This document shows positions 9,648-18,469 of a stretch of DNA of 64,000 nt, piece by piece. Numbering within the stretch: the stretch's first letter is position 1; each line of letters begins with the position of its first letter. This DNA is from Gilliamella sp. wkB108 (GTDB taxonomy: Bacteria; Pseudomonadota; Gammaproteobacteria; Enterobacterales; Orbaceae), in the NCBI RefSeq assembly GCF_001690195.1, contig NZ_LZGM01000090.1, positions 1 through 64,000 of the forward strand. Direction: 5' to 3'. The notes beneath the pieces are model-generated. The model worked only from the letters and a program-made list of their open reading frames with translations, was not told the origin of the DNA and did not search any database. The position numbers were made by a program, and so were the translations under genes.

Positions 9648-10649
9648 ATGAATAATTCATCAATTATTATGCGATCAGCCTTGATTGTCTTTATTTCATC
9701 GTTAATTGGTTCTTATATATTAAGCATTTTAATCTCATCGTCAGGGTTAGAATTAATTGGCAATAGTAGTTTATATGTAGGCTGTCTAATTTTCAGTATT
9801 GTAGTTACAGCAATGGTGACATTAGCTTTAATTTGTAAAAGTTTGAAAAGCTTAATTATAGTGTTAGTGTTTTCGTTTTTGTATATTCCAATGATTATTT
9901 TGATTGTCTATTCGTTTAATAGTTCACGTTTAGTAACGGTATGGGCCGAATTTTCAACTAAATGGTACTTTGAATTAATACATAATGAAACATTACTTAA
10001 AGCTGTAGGTTTAAGTTTATCTATTGCTGCAGGTGCAGCAACTTTTGCTATTATTTTAGGTACATTAGCAGCTTATGCAATTATTCGTTTCAGACGTTTT
10101 AGAGGCTCTAATCTGTTCTCATTTATGACAACCGCACCACTAGTTATGCCTGATGTGATAACTGGTTTGGCATTGCTCTTATTATTTGTTGGAATGGGGC
10201 AAGTCCTCGGTTGGCCTAAAGATCGTGGTGCGTTAACTATTTGGATGGCGCATGCCACCTTTTGTACAGCTTATGTAACTGTGGTGATAAGTGCAAGATT
10301 ACGTGAATTAGATAGATCTATCGAAGAGGCTGCTTTAGATTTAGGCGCGAATCCGTTAAAGGTCTTTTTTATTATCACTTTACCAATGATAGCACCAGCG
10401 TTAGTTTCTGGTTGGTTATTGGCTTTTACGTTATCGCTTGATGATGTGGTCATTGCTAATTTTGTAACAGGTCCGGGTGCAATGACATTACCAAAACTAA
10501 TCTTTTCTAAAGTTAGATTAGGTGTCGATCCCCAAGTAAATGCATTAGCGACCATTATTTTATTAATCGTTGGTATCATCGGATTTATTTCATGGTTATT
10601 AATGCGTAGAGCTGAACGACGTCGATTGCGTGAACTTCGTATGCGTTAA
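9648..10649 (+). CDS. potI: putrescine ABC transporter permease with N-terminal extension
   Basis: Second inner-membrane permease of the importer. From about residue 67 (KSLIIVLVFSFLYIPM) it follows PotI, with NSSRLVTVW, FRGSNLFSFM, APLVMPDVITG and the coupling motif EEAALDLGANP. About 55 residues precede this that E. coli PotI (281 residues) lacks; they contain two hydrophobic stretches (about 7-30 and 40-63). The ATG directly follows the potH stop and has a GGGAGG just upstream within potH, so translation is probably coupled. A perfect inverted repeat follows the gene. Confidence 0.92.
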   Translation: MNNSSIIMRSALIVFISSLIGSYILSILISSSGLELIGNSSLYVGCLIFSIVVTAMVTLALICKSLKSLIIVLVFSFLYIPMIILIVYSFNSSRLVTVWAEFSTKWYFELIHNETLLKAVGLSLSIAAGAATFAIILGTLAAYAIIRFRRFRGSNLFSFMTTAPLVMPDVITGLALLLLFVGMGQVLGWPKDRGALTIWMAHATFCTAYVTVVISARLRELDRSIEEAALDLGANPLKVFFIITLPMIAPALVSGWLLAFTLSLDDVVIANFVTGPGAMTLPKLIFSKVRLGVDPQVNALATIILLIVGIIGFISWLLMRRAERRRLRELRMR

Positions 10650-10666
10650 AATTGTACTTCATATTG

Positions 10667-10691
10667 ATATTGCCACTTATGGTGGCAATAT
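10667..10691 (+). terminator. hairpin after potI
   Basis: ATATTGCCAC (10667-10676) and GTGGCAATAT (10682-10691) form a perfect 10-bp stem with a 5-base loop 17 bases after the potI stop. The T-run is poor, but position and symmetry favour a terminator of the pot operon. Confidence 0.6.
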
Positions 10692-10765
10692 TATCCCTAT
10701 AAATTATCCGTGTTTTTTGTCTCGTTTTGTATTATAGTGTCATGCGGTCAGTTTACTGACAAAAT

Positions 10766-11007
10766 TCTCAGGGCGGGGTGTAAATCCCCACCGGTGGTAT
10801 AGCCCACGAGCGCTTAATATATTAGATTTTTACGAGTTATCTTGTAAACCTGTTGAACTGAGTGAACTACTACAGACTTGAATAAAACAGATATCATTTG
10901 GGTATCAGAGTTATTGCAAAGTAGTGATATTCACAATGTGATTATATTAAGGACTAGCAGATTTGGTGAAATTCCAAAGCCGACAGTTAAAGTCTGGATA
11001 AAAGAGA
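10766..11007 (+). promoter_or_regulatory. FMN riboswitch (RFN element) with an expanded variable arm
   Basis: Nearly all conserved RFN core blocks are readable. TCTCAGGGCGGGGTG and AATCCCCACCGG begin it, then AGCCCACGAGCGC (10801-10813), and the right half has AGCAGATTTGGTGAAATTCC and GCCGACAGTTAAAGTCTGGAT, closing with GAGA at 11004-11007. It binds flavin mononucleotide and lowers ribB expression when flavin is plentiful. The variable arm between GAGCGC and GCAGAT is about 140 bases; I recall about 30 in E. coli. It is closed by a perfect 9-bp helix, CTTAATATA (10813-10821) with TATATTAAG (10943-10951). A TATAGT at 10733-10738 is a possible -10 element. Confidence 0.93.
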
Positions 11008-11061
11008 GTTGCTTATCTTTTCAAAATTGCTGAAGAGCAATGTCACTATGGTCAAGCACAT

Positions 11062-11249
11062 GCCCTGATTCTGGTATTTAATTTATTTTTATTTATTTAA
11101 TTTTAGCATTCCAAAAAGCAAAATTGATAGGTAGTAGCATTAGATAGTAATTTTACTGATGTTGTTAAACAAATCAGATCTGCTCAAGTTAGCGCTTAAA
11201 ATTAATTTGGTAAATAATAAATTTTTGATAAAAAATATAGGTACTTACC
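11062..11249 (+). promoter_or_regulatory. distal ribB leader, probable expression platform
   Basis: The segment TGCCCTGATTCTGGT (about 11062-11076) closely resembles the same part of the E. coli ribB leader as I remember it, placed between the aptamer and the coding start, so it is probably part of the switching platform. The remaining AT-rich sequence up to the ATG contains no gene. No strong ribosome-binding site is visible (GGTACTTACC precedes the ATG). Confidence 0.55.
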
Positions 11250-11894
11250 ATGAATCAGTTTAATTTAAAAGAGTTTGGTACATCGATTGAACGTGTACAA
11301 AAAGCAATTGCATCAATTAAAGCCGGTCAAGGCGTATTAGTTTTAGATGATGAAGATCGAGAAAATGAGGGTGATATTATCTGGTCGGCTGAAACAATCA
11401 CAGCAGCACAAATGGCTTTAACTATTCGTTATGGTAGTGGGATAGTTTGTTTATGCTTGCCACAAGCACGTTGTGATCAATTGCAATTACCGATGATGGT
11501 TGCTCATAATACAAGTAAAAATAACACCGCATTTACTATATCTATAGAAGCAGCTGAAGGGGTGTCAACAGGGGTTTCAGCAGCAGATCGTGTAACGACA
11601 ATTAAAGCAGCAGTTGCAGATAATGCTAAACCTAGTGATTTAAATCATCCCGGGCATGTATTTCCATTAGTCGCTAAAGAAGGCGGAGTATTAGTTCGTC
11701 GAGGTCATACAGAAGCGTCCATTGATTTAGTGACATTAGCTGGTTTAAAACCTGCTGCCGTTCTGTGTGAATTAACTAATGACGATGGCACAATGGCAAG
11801 AGCGCCACAAGTAGTCCAATTTGCTAAACAGCATCATCTACCTGTAGTGACTATTGAAGATATTGTGGCCTATCGTAAAACGTTACAAAATTAA
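11250..11894 (+). CDS. ribB: 3,4-dihydroxy-2-butanone 4-phosphate synthase
   Basis: Converts ribulose 5-phosphate to 3,4-dihydroxy-2-butanone 4-phosphate and formate, supplying the four-carbon unit of riboflavin. The 214 residues match stand-alone RibB (E. coli 217). The metal-binding acidic motif [11 protein letters not shown] (about 35-45) is intact, as are SAADRVTTI, the HPGHVFPL motif with the catalytic His, and [11 protein letters not shown]. There is no fused GTP cyclohydrolase II domain. Expression is under the FMN riboswitch just upstream. It is the only riboflavin gene in the window. Confidence 0.96.
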   Translation: MNQFNLKEFGTSIERVQKAIASIKAGQGVLVLDDEDRENEGDIIWSAETITAAQMALTIRYGSGIVCLCLPQARCDQLQLPMMVAHNTSKNNTAFTISIEAAEGVSTGVSAADRVTTIKAAVADNAKPSDLNHPGHVFPLVAKEGGVLVRRGHTEASIDLVTLAGLKPAAVLCELTNDDGTMARAPQVVQFAKQHHLPVVTIEDIVAYRKTLQN

Positions 11895-12184
11895 ATCAAT
11901 CATCAGTTTTCGCTGAATTTATCGGTGGAAACTGACAATACCAGCACATTGGTCGTCTATTACCTAATCGCTATTATTTGAGGTTAGGCTGTTCATGTTG
12001 TGTTTGATTTTTATTCACTCACTCATTTTAGGGAACTTACTGTTTGTCAATTACAGAGGTTAAGCTCTATGTAGTTAGGTAAGCCTTACATTAGCATTTT
12101 TCAACATCAGTAATAGGGGATGAGTAAAAACGGTAATAGTATAATTATTGATGTGAGAAAGTTAGCAATAGTTTTATCAACTAA

Positions 12185-12373
12185 CTATATCTATATTCTA
12201 CTTTGAACGTTAATGGTCAGTATCAATTTATTAAAAACGTCATGCTAACCGCTAACGTCGATAATTTATTTAATAAACATCTAGTTAGCGAAGGTAATTC
12301 ATTGCCTTTACAAGAGCTTACAAGTAGTAAAATCACTGTTATTGGAGCTGGAGCTACCCCTCTAATACGCTGA
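12185..12373 (+). pseudogene. remnant of a TonB-dependent receptor C-terminus
   Basis: A short open stretch ending at TGA 12371 translates to a peptide containing NGQYQFIKNVMLTANVDNLF then NKHLV. This is the typical penultimate beta-strand pattern of TonB-dependent outer-membrane receptors (strand, TANVDNLFNK, then a last strand). The frame has a stop at 12182 and no receptor coding before it; the end GAGATPLIR does not form a normal terminal strand. I read it as the tail of a decayed receptor gene. The rest of 11895-12477 holds no recognisable gene; an inverted repeat follows ribB near 11907-11938. Confidence 0.6.
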
Positions 12374-12477
12374 ATACGAGTTAGATGCTATTTGAAAATA
12401 TGCATCATTGTTTGTAACAATATACTGGTTGCAATAAAGTTCCTGCTACTTAGCTATTGGTTACGCAATTGTTTTAT

Positions 12478-13131
12478 TTATAGTGCTTTTTTTATGCCTT
12501 CAATAAATAGATTTACAGTATACGCAAAAACTTGGCCAGATTCGATGGCGTTGAAGGCCGGAGCAAGTTTCTTGGTCAGTTCAAAACCTTGATTTGGAAG
12601 TCTTTGAATATCTTGTAAATCGGCATCATCGGCAGGGCGTAGTAATCCACCAGCTTCAGAAGCTGCAAGTCCAATAATGCAGGCATAATAACCTAAACAA
12701 AAACTGGTTACTTGGTTATCATTAAAACCAGCATCTACGAGTGCCTGACAGACATATTCAGCTCGAATATAATCGGCAAGTCCGGTACTCCAAAATTGCT
12801 GCATTAATTTAAACGTATTAGGATAGGCAAGGGCAATTTCTCGATATTGATAAGCTAAATGTTTAAGACGATCTTCCCAAGATGCGGTATGGCTAATCGT
12901 GGATATTCTACGCGTTAGCTCCTCAGCCATAGCACGCTCCAGTCCTTTTTTGGATTTAAAATGATATTGTAATGACATTGGATCGCAAGCTATTTTACTG
13001 GCAAGTTTACGCAAACTAAATGCTGAATCCCCAACATCTTCCATAAATTCAATCGCTGCAAGAACCATAGTTTGAGATGCTAGTCCTTTGGGTCCGGTGG
13101 TTTTGATTTTATCTGGATTTTTCATTCTCAT
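12478..13131 (-). CDS. TetR/AcrR family transcriptional regulator
   Basis: A 217-residue regulator. Residues about 14-60 form the TetR DNA-binding domain, with ASQTMVLAAIEFMEDVG leading into the helix-turn-helix SLRKLASKIACDPMSLQYHFKSK. The C-terminal ligand domain resembles the tetracycline-repressor C-terminal type (LKHLAYQYREIALAYP, then a long helical tail). The frame is open from a TTG at 13143, but ATG codons at 13131 or 13125 are more likely; no strong ribosome-binding site separates them. It is divergent from the two SMR exporter genes across 360 bases, the usual layout for a local repressor, so those are its likely targets. The ligand is unknown. Confidence 0.82.
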   Translation of the reverse strand: MRMKNPDKIKTTGPKGLASQTMVLAAIEFMEDVGDSAFSLRKLASKIACDPMSLQYHFKSKKGLERAMAEELTRRISTISHTASWEDRLKHLAYQYREIALAYPNTFKLMQQFWSTGLADYIRAEYVCQALVDAGFNDNQVTSFCLGYYACIIGLAASEAGGLLRPADDADLQDIQRLPNQGFELTKKLAPAFNAIESGQVFAYTVNLFIEGIKKAL

Positions 13132-13390
13132 TCTTAATCTCAAAAAAGAAAAAACAGTATCATTATATCGCTTTTATCATTATTTGAGCAAAGATAACCT
13201 TCTGATAGATAGCTGATATCTTGAATAATAAACGTTTTTTAACTTGCTATTTATATTTCTTCATTATAGAATTATTTCTACAGTGAATAAATAATAATAA
13301 AAAGTTAAAGAATTTTTGTAATATTGATGCTTTAAGGTAAGGCAAATTAGTTTCTGACTATACCAATAGATCTTTAGGTGGCAGGCCAAT

Positions 13391-13439
13391 CGGTTTGCGA
13401 ACCGTCTTTCGCTTTCAATGACAAACTTCGGCGAAAAGA
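13391..13439 (+). promoter_or_regulatory. paired inverted repeats between tetR-type gene and SMR pair
   Basis: CGGTTTGCGAACCG (13391-13404) has 5-bp perfect arms and is directly followed by TCTTTCGC (13405-13412), which pairs with GCGAAAAGA (13431-13439) with one bulged A. It lies 52-100 bases before the first SMR gene. It could be the TetR-type operator or a structured leader. I compared it with the guanidine-I, -II and -III riboswitch patterns I remember and could not make a match. The rest of the 13132-13490 spacer is AT-rich with nothing else recognised. Confidence 0.45.
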
Positions 13440-13490
13440 ACAAATCAAAACAACAAAGATAAGTAAAAAAATAGTAATAGCGAGGTAGCT

Positions 13491-13814
13491 ATGTTTAGCG
13501 TGAATAAAGAGTGGGCATTTGTGGTATTAACCTGCTTTTTTGAATTATGTTGGATTTTAGGATTTAGTATTGCCACAGAACTTTGGCAATGGATGATTAT
13601 TATCACCCTGATTCTGATTGATTTTACTTTTCTCACCAATGCTTGTAAAACAATTCCAACAGGTACGGTTTATGCGATTTTTTCAGGCGTTGGTGCGGTG
13701 GGTGCGACGATTATTGATATGTTGCTGTTTGGCAAGGAGATAAAGGCAATACAAATTTTTTTTGTGGCATTAATCATAATTGGGGTTGTACAACTTAAAC
13801 GTACTGATAGCTAA
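13491..13814 (+). CDS. SMR family exporter subunit, YkkC-like
   Basis: A 107-residue protein with four predicted helices, typical of small multidrug resistance transporters. The membrane Glu expected for proton and substrate coupling is in helix 1 (TCFFELCWILGFS, Glu18). The helix 3 motif IPTGTVYAIFSGVGAVGA matches the YkkC side of heterodimeric pairs. GAGG precedes the ATG by 5-8 bases. It is followed after 25 bases by a second SMR gene, so the two probably form a heterodimer exporting a guanidinium-like or cationic compound. Substrate is inference. Confidence 0.85.
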   Translation: MFSVNKEWAFVVLTCFFELCWILGFSIATELWQWMIIITLILIDFTFLTNACKTIPTGTVYAIFSGVGAVGATIIDMLLFGKEIKAIQIFFVALIIIGVVQLKRTDS

Positions 13815-13839
13815 GTTATAAGAAATAAAGGGCGATTTT

Positions 13840-14154
13840 ATGGGATGGCTGTTAATATTTACTGCATCAATATTTGAAGTTGTCGGTGCAGTCGGGCTTA
13901 AATTATATGCACAACAAAAAAATCTAATCAGATTAATTCTATATTGGGGAGGATTTTTTGTTTCATTTGTGCTGTTTTATCTTTCATTACATTACCTTGA
14001 ATTAAGTATTGTCTATCCTGTTTGGGTTGGACTTGGCACATCAGGAGCTGTATCAGCCAATATGTTGCTATTTAATGAACCTAAAAATATAGCGCGTTTA
14101 TTTGGCTTGGGCATTATTATTATTGGTGTGGTGGGTTTGCATATGACTATATAA
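13840..14154 (+). CDS. SMR family exporter subunit, YkkD-like partner
   Basis: A 104-residue four-helix SMR protein. Helix 1 has the essential Glu (ASIFEVVGAVGLK, Glu13), and helix 3 reads ELSIVYPVWVGLGTSGAVSA, differing from the standard GTAYAVWTG by Ile-Val-Tyr-Pro. Paired with the gene before it (25-base gap, AAGGG before the ATG). Paired SMR genes generally insert with opposite topology and work only together. The pair converges on the Gdx-type gene that ends 24 bases downstream. Confidence 0.85.
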   Translation: MGWLLIFTASIFEVVGAVGLKLYAQQKNLIRLILYWGGFFVSFVLFYLSLHYLELSIVYPVWVGLGTSGAVSANMLLFNEPKNIARLFGLGIIIIGVVGLHMTI

Positions 14155-14178
14155 CTTACGAGTTAATAACGTAAAAAG

Positions 14179-14493
14179 TTACGATAATAGTTTTAGCCCA
14201 ATAACCCCTCCGATAATGAATAATATACAAATCGCTTGCCAAAAGGAAATACTCTCATTAAACAGAATAACGCCGAGAATAATCGCACCAACTGAACCCA
14301 CAGCAGTCCATACAAGATAAGCAATACCAACCGGTAAGTTTTTCATCGCAAAACTAAGTAGAACTAAACTAATAATCATCAAGATAAGGGTAATAATAGA
14401 AGGTATTAATTTGCTAAAATTTTCAGAATATTTAAGACCAATAGCCCAACCAGTTTCAAAAAGACCTGCAATGATAAGAATGATCCATGACAT
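14179..14493 (-). CDS. gdx: guanidinium exporter Gdx/SugE (SMR family)
   Basis: A 104-residue four-helix SMR protein that matches E. coli SugE (Gdx) from MSWIIL to IGLKL. Helix 1 carries Glu13 in AGLFETGWAIGLKY, with the W-x-GLK pattern of the Gdx subgroup, and helix 3 has LPVGIAYLVWTAVGSVGA. The family exports guanidinium in exchange for protons as an antiparallel homodimer. A GAGAA precedes the ATG. It is transcribed towards the SMR pair. I saw no guanidine riboswitch upstream. Confidence 0.88.
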   Translation of the reverse strand: MSWIILIIAGLFETGWAIGLKYSENFSKLIPSIITLILMIISLVLLSFAMKNLPVGIAYLVWTAVGSVGAIILGVILFNESISFWQAICILFIIGGVIGLKLLS

Positions 14494-14756
14494 AATAATA
14501 TTCTCAATATTTAAACGATAATTATGATATTTTAATGTTAAATTGTTTAATTATGATAGCAGTTTACATATTAATCTGACCATTGCGCTATCATTCAAAA
14601 ATACAATGAAAAGATTTCATGTTAAGGCGCTAAGTTTACCTTTAGACGCAGCCTGTTATCAAATCTATACACGCTTTGAGTTGGGTAAACAGCTAAACTA
14701 CCTAATATACAATAATGATTAACAGATTTTGTAACGATAAGGTTTTATATAAAAAT
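14494..14756. other. spacer between gdx and the peroxiredoxin gene
   Basis: No gene recognised. It contains the gdx promoter region and ends at the peroxiredoxin terminator. Confidence 0.4.
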
Positions 14757-14785
14757 ATGAAAAAACCGGAGACAAGCTCCGGTTA
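14757..14785 (-). terminator. rho-independent terminator of the peroxiredoxin gene
   Basis: On the minus strand AACCGGAG (14785-14778), loop CTTGT and CTCCGGTT (14772-14765) form a perfect 8-bp stem followed by a run of T. It lies about 54 bases past the stop codon at 14839. Confidence 0.9.
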
Positions 14786-14838
14786 AAGTAAAGTCCATTT
14801 TTAACAGAAATATATGCTAATAAGGTGGATTTCAACAA

Positions 14839-15441
14839 TTACAGTTCTTTAGCATGTTGTTTTAAATAACTTGCCACACCATTCGGATTATCTTTCATAC
14901 CTTGTTTGCCTTTAGTCCATTGAGCAGGACATACTTCACCATGTTCTTCATGGAATTGGAAAGCATCAACAATACGAAGCATTTCATCAATGTTACGTCC
15001 AATTGGTAAATCATTAATTGTTTCATGACGAACAATACCTGATTTATCAATGAAAAATGATGCGCGAAGTGCTACGCCAGCTTCTGGATGTTCAATACCG
15101 TAAGCTTGCATAATTGAATGCTTAACATCAGCAACAATTGGGAATTTCACTTCACCAATACCGCCTTTATCTTGTGGAGTATTACGCCAAGCATTATGTA
15201 CATATTCTGAATCCATAGATACACCAATTACTTCTACACCACGTTTTTTGAATTCTTCTAAACGGTGATCAAAAGCAATGATTTCAGAAGGACATACAAA
15301 GGTAAAATCCATAGGCCAAAAGAATACAACTGCGTATTTACCGTGAATATGTTTTGCTAAATTAAAATTGGTAACAATTTCACCAGAACCTAATACCGCT
15401 GCTGAAGTGAAGTCAGGGGCTTTGCGAGTGACTAATGTCAT
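14839..15441 (-). CDS. typical 2-Cys peroxiredoxin, AhpC/Prx1 type
   Basis: Reduces hydrogen peroxide and organic hydroperoxides in the cytoplasm. The 200 residues contain the peroxidatic Cys in DFTFVCPSE (about Cys50), the resolving Cys in HGEVCPAQW (about Cys167), the conserved FFIDKSGIVRH block and the C-terminal extension of typical 2-Cys enzymes. The length and the WTKGKQGMKDNP tail fit the Prx1/TSA-type AhpC of gammaproteobacteria rather than the 187-residue E. coli AhpC. No AhpF reductase is adjacent. Single gene with its own terminator. I saw no clear OxyR site. Confidence 0.92.
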   Translation of the reverse strand: MTLVTRKAPDFTSAAVLGSGEIVTNFNLAKHIHGKYAVVFFWPMDFTFVCPSEIIAFDHRLEEFKKRGVEVIGVSMDSEYVHNAWRNTPQDKGGIGEVKFPIVADVKHSIMQAYGIEHPEAGVALRASFFIDKSGIVRHETINDLPIGRNIDEMLRIVDAFQFHEEHGEVCPAQWTKGKQGMKDNPNGVASYLKQHAKEL

Positions 15442-15567
15442 AATCTTTCTCCTTATCTTATTTTAAAATACATAATTTATATTGATGCATTATAGCAATT
15501 AAAGTGAATTGTCCAAGTCGTTATGAACAATCAATTTCATAAGCTTAAACTATTATGCATGTTATTA

Positions 15568-16878
15568 TTATTCGGCGCTAATTATTGATTTTTTAGGTTT
15601 ACCTTTATTTTTGAGATCTCGATGGCGAAGCTTAACCTTTTTCTTTTTAGTCTCTTCTTTCTTCTTAGAAGCTTGTTTGAGTTTTGTTTTTTGTGAAGGC
15701 TTCTTTTTTGTAACAGGTTTGGGCGCTTTAGTTTTAGGGCGCAGCTGATCGATAGTTCTTAATTTAATTGGTTCTTTAATGTAACGCTCGATTTTTTGTA
15801 ATAACTCATTATCATGCGCTTCAACCAGCATTATTGCAGTTCCTTTTTTACCGGCTCTGGCAGTGCGACCGATACGATGCAAATAGACATCCGCGGTTTT
15901 TGGCGCATCAAAATTAATCACATGAGTGATGTCATCAATATCAATACCACGTGCGGCAACATCAGTTGCAACCAGCACATTAACCGTATTATTGCTGATC
16001 CTTTTGATTGCCTCATTTCGCTTAGCTTGCACCATTTCTCCTTCGAGATAACAACTCTGTATTCCAGCTTGATGTAACCAAGTGACTAATTCATGAACTC
16101 TTTCACGTTTACGGACAAATACAATACTTTTTTTTACTTCTGGTTGTTTTAAAAGATAGGTGAGTAGCGCAATTTTATGTGTTAAATCATCAGCTCGATA
16201 GTAAAATTGCAAAATCTTTTTACGCTCTTTACGAGAAGGATCTGCGTTAATTTCAATCGGATCTTTTAAGATACGACGAGCAAAATCATGTAAGCCTTCG
16301 CCTTCTAGTGTCGCTGAAAAAAGAAGCGTTTGTTTGCGCCAACGAGTTTCTGCCGAGATCGTTTCAACATCTTGTGAAAAGCCCATATCTAACATGCGAT
16401 CTGCTTCATCTAAAATGAGCATTTCAACAGCGCGGCAATCAAAATTTTCTTCTTTAATATATTGTAATAGTCGACCAGTGGTCGCAATGACAATATCTTG
16501 ATTTTTGCTAAACACCTCAGAATGATTCATATAAGCTACACCACCGGTAATTGTTGCAATACTTAAATGAGTGTCTTGGGTTAATCGTTTGGCTTGGTCA
16601 GCAATTTGCATAGCAAGCTCGCGAGTTGGGGTTAAAATCAGAATTCGTGGTGGACCCGGTTTTCGACGAGGAAAATCTAATAAATGTTGTACCGCTGGAA
16701 GTAAAAAAGCTAAGCTTTTTCCCGTACCGGTTGGTGCTGAGCCTAAAATATCTTTACCTTCTAATGCCACAGGAATGGTTTGAGCTTGAATTACTGTTGG
16801 TGTTTGGATATTTTCTGCTTGTAGGTTATGAATTAAAATATCATCTAATTCTAAATCCGAAAAAGTCTGTGCTGTCAT
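15568..16878 (-). CDS. srmB: ATP-dependent RNA helicase SrmB
   Basis: DEAD-box helicase acting early in assembly of the large ribosomal subunit. The motifs are in order: Q-motif region (TPTVIQAQTIP), SAPTGTGKS, PTRELA, DEAD (about residue 157), SAT, and RGIDI and HRIGRTARAG in the second domain. A Lys-rich tail of about 60 residues follows, as in SrmB. The match to E. coli SrmB runs the whole length. The frame extends upstream to 16941, but the family N-terminus begins at the ATG at 16878 (MTAQTFSDLELD), giving 436 residues. Expressed alone. Confidence 0.93.
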   Translation of the reverse strand: MTAQTFSDLELDDILIHNLQAENIQTPTVIQAQTIPVALEGKDILGSAPTGTGKSLAFLLPAVQHLLDFPRRKPGPPRILILTPTRELAMQIADQAKRLTQDTHLSIATITGGVAYMNHSEVFSKNQDIVIATTGRLLQYIKEENFDCRAVEMLILDEADRMLDMGFSQDVETISAETRWRKQTLLFSATLEGEGLHDFARRILKDPIEINADPSRKERKKILQFYYRADDLTHKIALLTYLLKQPEVKKSIVFVRKRERVHELVTWLHQAGIQSCYLEGEMVQAKRNEAIKRISNNTVNVLVATDVAARGIDIDDITHVINFDAPKTADVYLHRIGRTARAGKKGTAIMLVEAHDNELLQKIERYIKEPIKLRTIDQLRPKTKAPKPVTKKKPSQKTKLKQASKKKEETKKKKVKLRHRDLKNKGKPKKSIISAE

Positions 16879-17153
16879 AGTGATCTTTCTGTCTAAATTA
16901 ATGTGACACATTATAACGGCAATCATTAGAACTACAATCAATAAAAGTGACAGAATCTATTGCTTGTCTCATTATTATTAAGCAAAAGAGAGCATAATAG
17001 TACAATATGCCTGCATCTTTGAAAAAGAAGCGAGTTAACCTCTTATTTTGAGCAAAATCTTAATATAGATAGGCTATAAAATCCTATTTTAGCAAGGTGT
17101 ATTACAATTATTTTCACCTATTTATTTTTAATCATTTATAAGAGTAAATTTTC
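16879..17153. other. spacer upstream of srmB
   Basis: Divergent spacer between srmB and trmA, AT-rich, no gene seen. The repeat copy at 17154 and a further AT-rich stretch follow before trmA. Confidence 0.4.
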
Positions 17154-17191
17154 TGTAAAAATGTTTCAGGTCAACTATACGTTTTAGTATA
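17154..17191 (+). repeat. 38-bp dispersed element, copy B
   Basis: Gapless copy, here reading ATGTTTCAGGT then TATACGTTTTAGTATA on the plus strand. It shares the extended TGTAAAAAT end with copy A. It lies about 178 bases before trmA. Confidence 0.88.
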
Positions 17192-17368
17192 AAATTTATC
17201 AAAATTGGCTATTTATGCTAAAATAACAACATAAGTTTACTAAGGATGATAATTTCATTTATTAATGACACTAAATAGTTAAACAATTAATGGTATGATT
17301 ATTGATAAATTCTTAGTTAGCTGATAACAAATTATATTCGTTTTTTTTACAATCATTAAATAAATAAT

Positions 17369-18469
17369 ATGACCGAGTGTTTTTCAACCGAAACTTATAA
17401 CCAACAACTAGAAAATAAAGTAATCCATTTAAAAAAACTACTAGTTAATTTCGTCCTACCTGAATTAGCGGTTTATTCATCACCAATAAGTCATTATCGT
17501 ATGAGAGCTGAGTTTAGAGTTTGGCATAATGGTGAAGAACTTTATCATATTATGTATGATAAAAAGACGAAAAAGCGTATACGAGTTGATAGTTTTCCCA
17601 TTGCGACAAAATTGATTAATCAAGCAATGCATGCTATTTTGCCACTTTTGCAACACAATCAATTGCTTCGTCATTTACTTTTTCAAATTGACTATTTTTC
17701 AACTTTGAGTGGTCAATTATTAATTACGCTGTTATATCATAAAAAACTCGATGAAACATGGCTTACCCAAGCAAGAAACTTAAAACAGCAATTGGCAAAA
17801 CAAGGGATTAATGCAAATTTGGTTGGGCGTGCAAGTAATCAAAAAATTCCCGTAGATGTTGATTATGTGGATGAAGTTTTACCTGTTGGGGATAAGGTAT
17901 TTACCTATCGACAAGTAGAAAATAGTTTTACACAGCCTAATGCTGCGGTAAATATTAAAATGCTTGAATGGGCTATTACAGTAACTAAAGGTCTATCGGG
18001 TGATTTACTTGAATTTTATTGTGGTAATGGTAATTTTTCTGTTGCTTTAGCACAGAACTTTCGCAAAGTACTTGCAACTGAAATTGCCAAAGCTTCGGTC
18101 TATTCAGCGCAACATAATATTGCAGTTAATAAAATTGATAATTTGATTATTGCTCGTTTATCGGCACAAGAGTTCACCAGTGCAATAACAAAGCAGCGAG
18201 AATTCAACCGATTAAAAGATATTGATCTTGATGATTATCAGTGTGACACTGTACTTGTCGATCCACCTAGAGGTGGATTAGATGATGAAACGCTAAATAC
18301 TCTCATGAGTTATAAAACAATTATATATATTTCGTGTAATCCACATACCTTATGTGAGAATTTACAGCAACTGACTCAGACTCACAATATTACTAATATT
18401 GCTATGTTCGATCAGTTCCCTTATACCGAGCATATTGAAACAGGTGTTGTTTTGCAAAAACTAAACTAA
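17369..18469 (+). CDS. trmA: tRNA (uracil-5-)-methyltransferase
   Basis: Methylates U54 in the T-loop of tRNAs to ribothymidine with S-adenosylmethionine. The 366 residues equal the E. coli length. The SAM site is [15 protein letters not shown] (about 216-230), the VDPPRGG motif is present and the catalytic Cys lies in ISCNPHTL (about residue 323), with the general-base Glu in EHIETGV near the end. There is no TRAM domain, which fits TrmA rather than RlmC/D. It has its own spacer; the hairpin downstream terminates minus-strand transcription, so it is not the terminator of this gene. Confidence 0.95.
   Translation: MTECFSTETYNQQLENKVIHLKKLLVNFVLPELAVYSSPISHYRMRAEFRVWHNGEELYHIMYDKKTKKRIRVDSFPIATKLINQAMHAILPLLQHNQLLRHLLFQIDYFSTLSGQLLITLLYHKKLDETWLTQARNLKQQLAKQGINANLVGRASNQKIPVDVDYVDEVLPVGDKVFTYRQVENSFTQPNAAVNIKMLEWAITVTKGLSGDLLEFYCGNGNFSVALAQNFRKVLATEIAKASVYSAQHNIAVNKIDNLIIARLSAQEFTSAITKQREFNRLKDIDLDDYQCDTVLVDPPRGGLDDETLNTLMSYKTIIYISCNPHTLCENLQQLTQTHNITNIAMFDQFPYTEHIETGVVLQKLN

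Noticed and set aside
12392-12592. 66-residue plus-strand frame overlapping the end of the TetR-type gene
   Set aside because: It lies mostly opposite the TetR-type coding region, has no ribosome-binding site and shows no family pattern.
13380-13490. Guanidine riboswitch before the SMR pair
   Set aside because: The conserved blocks of the guanidine-I, -II and -III motifs I know are not present; only two unnamed inverted repeats are.
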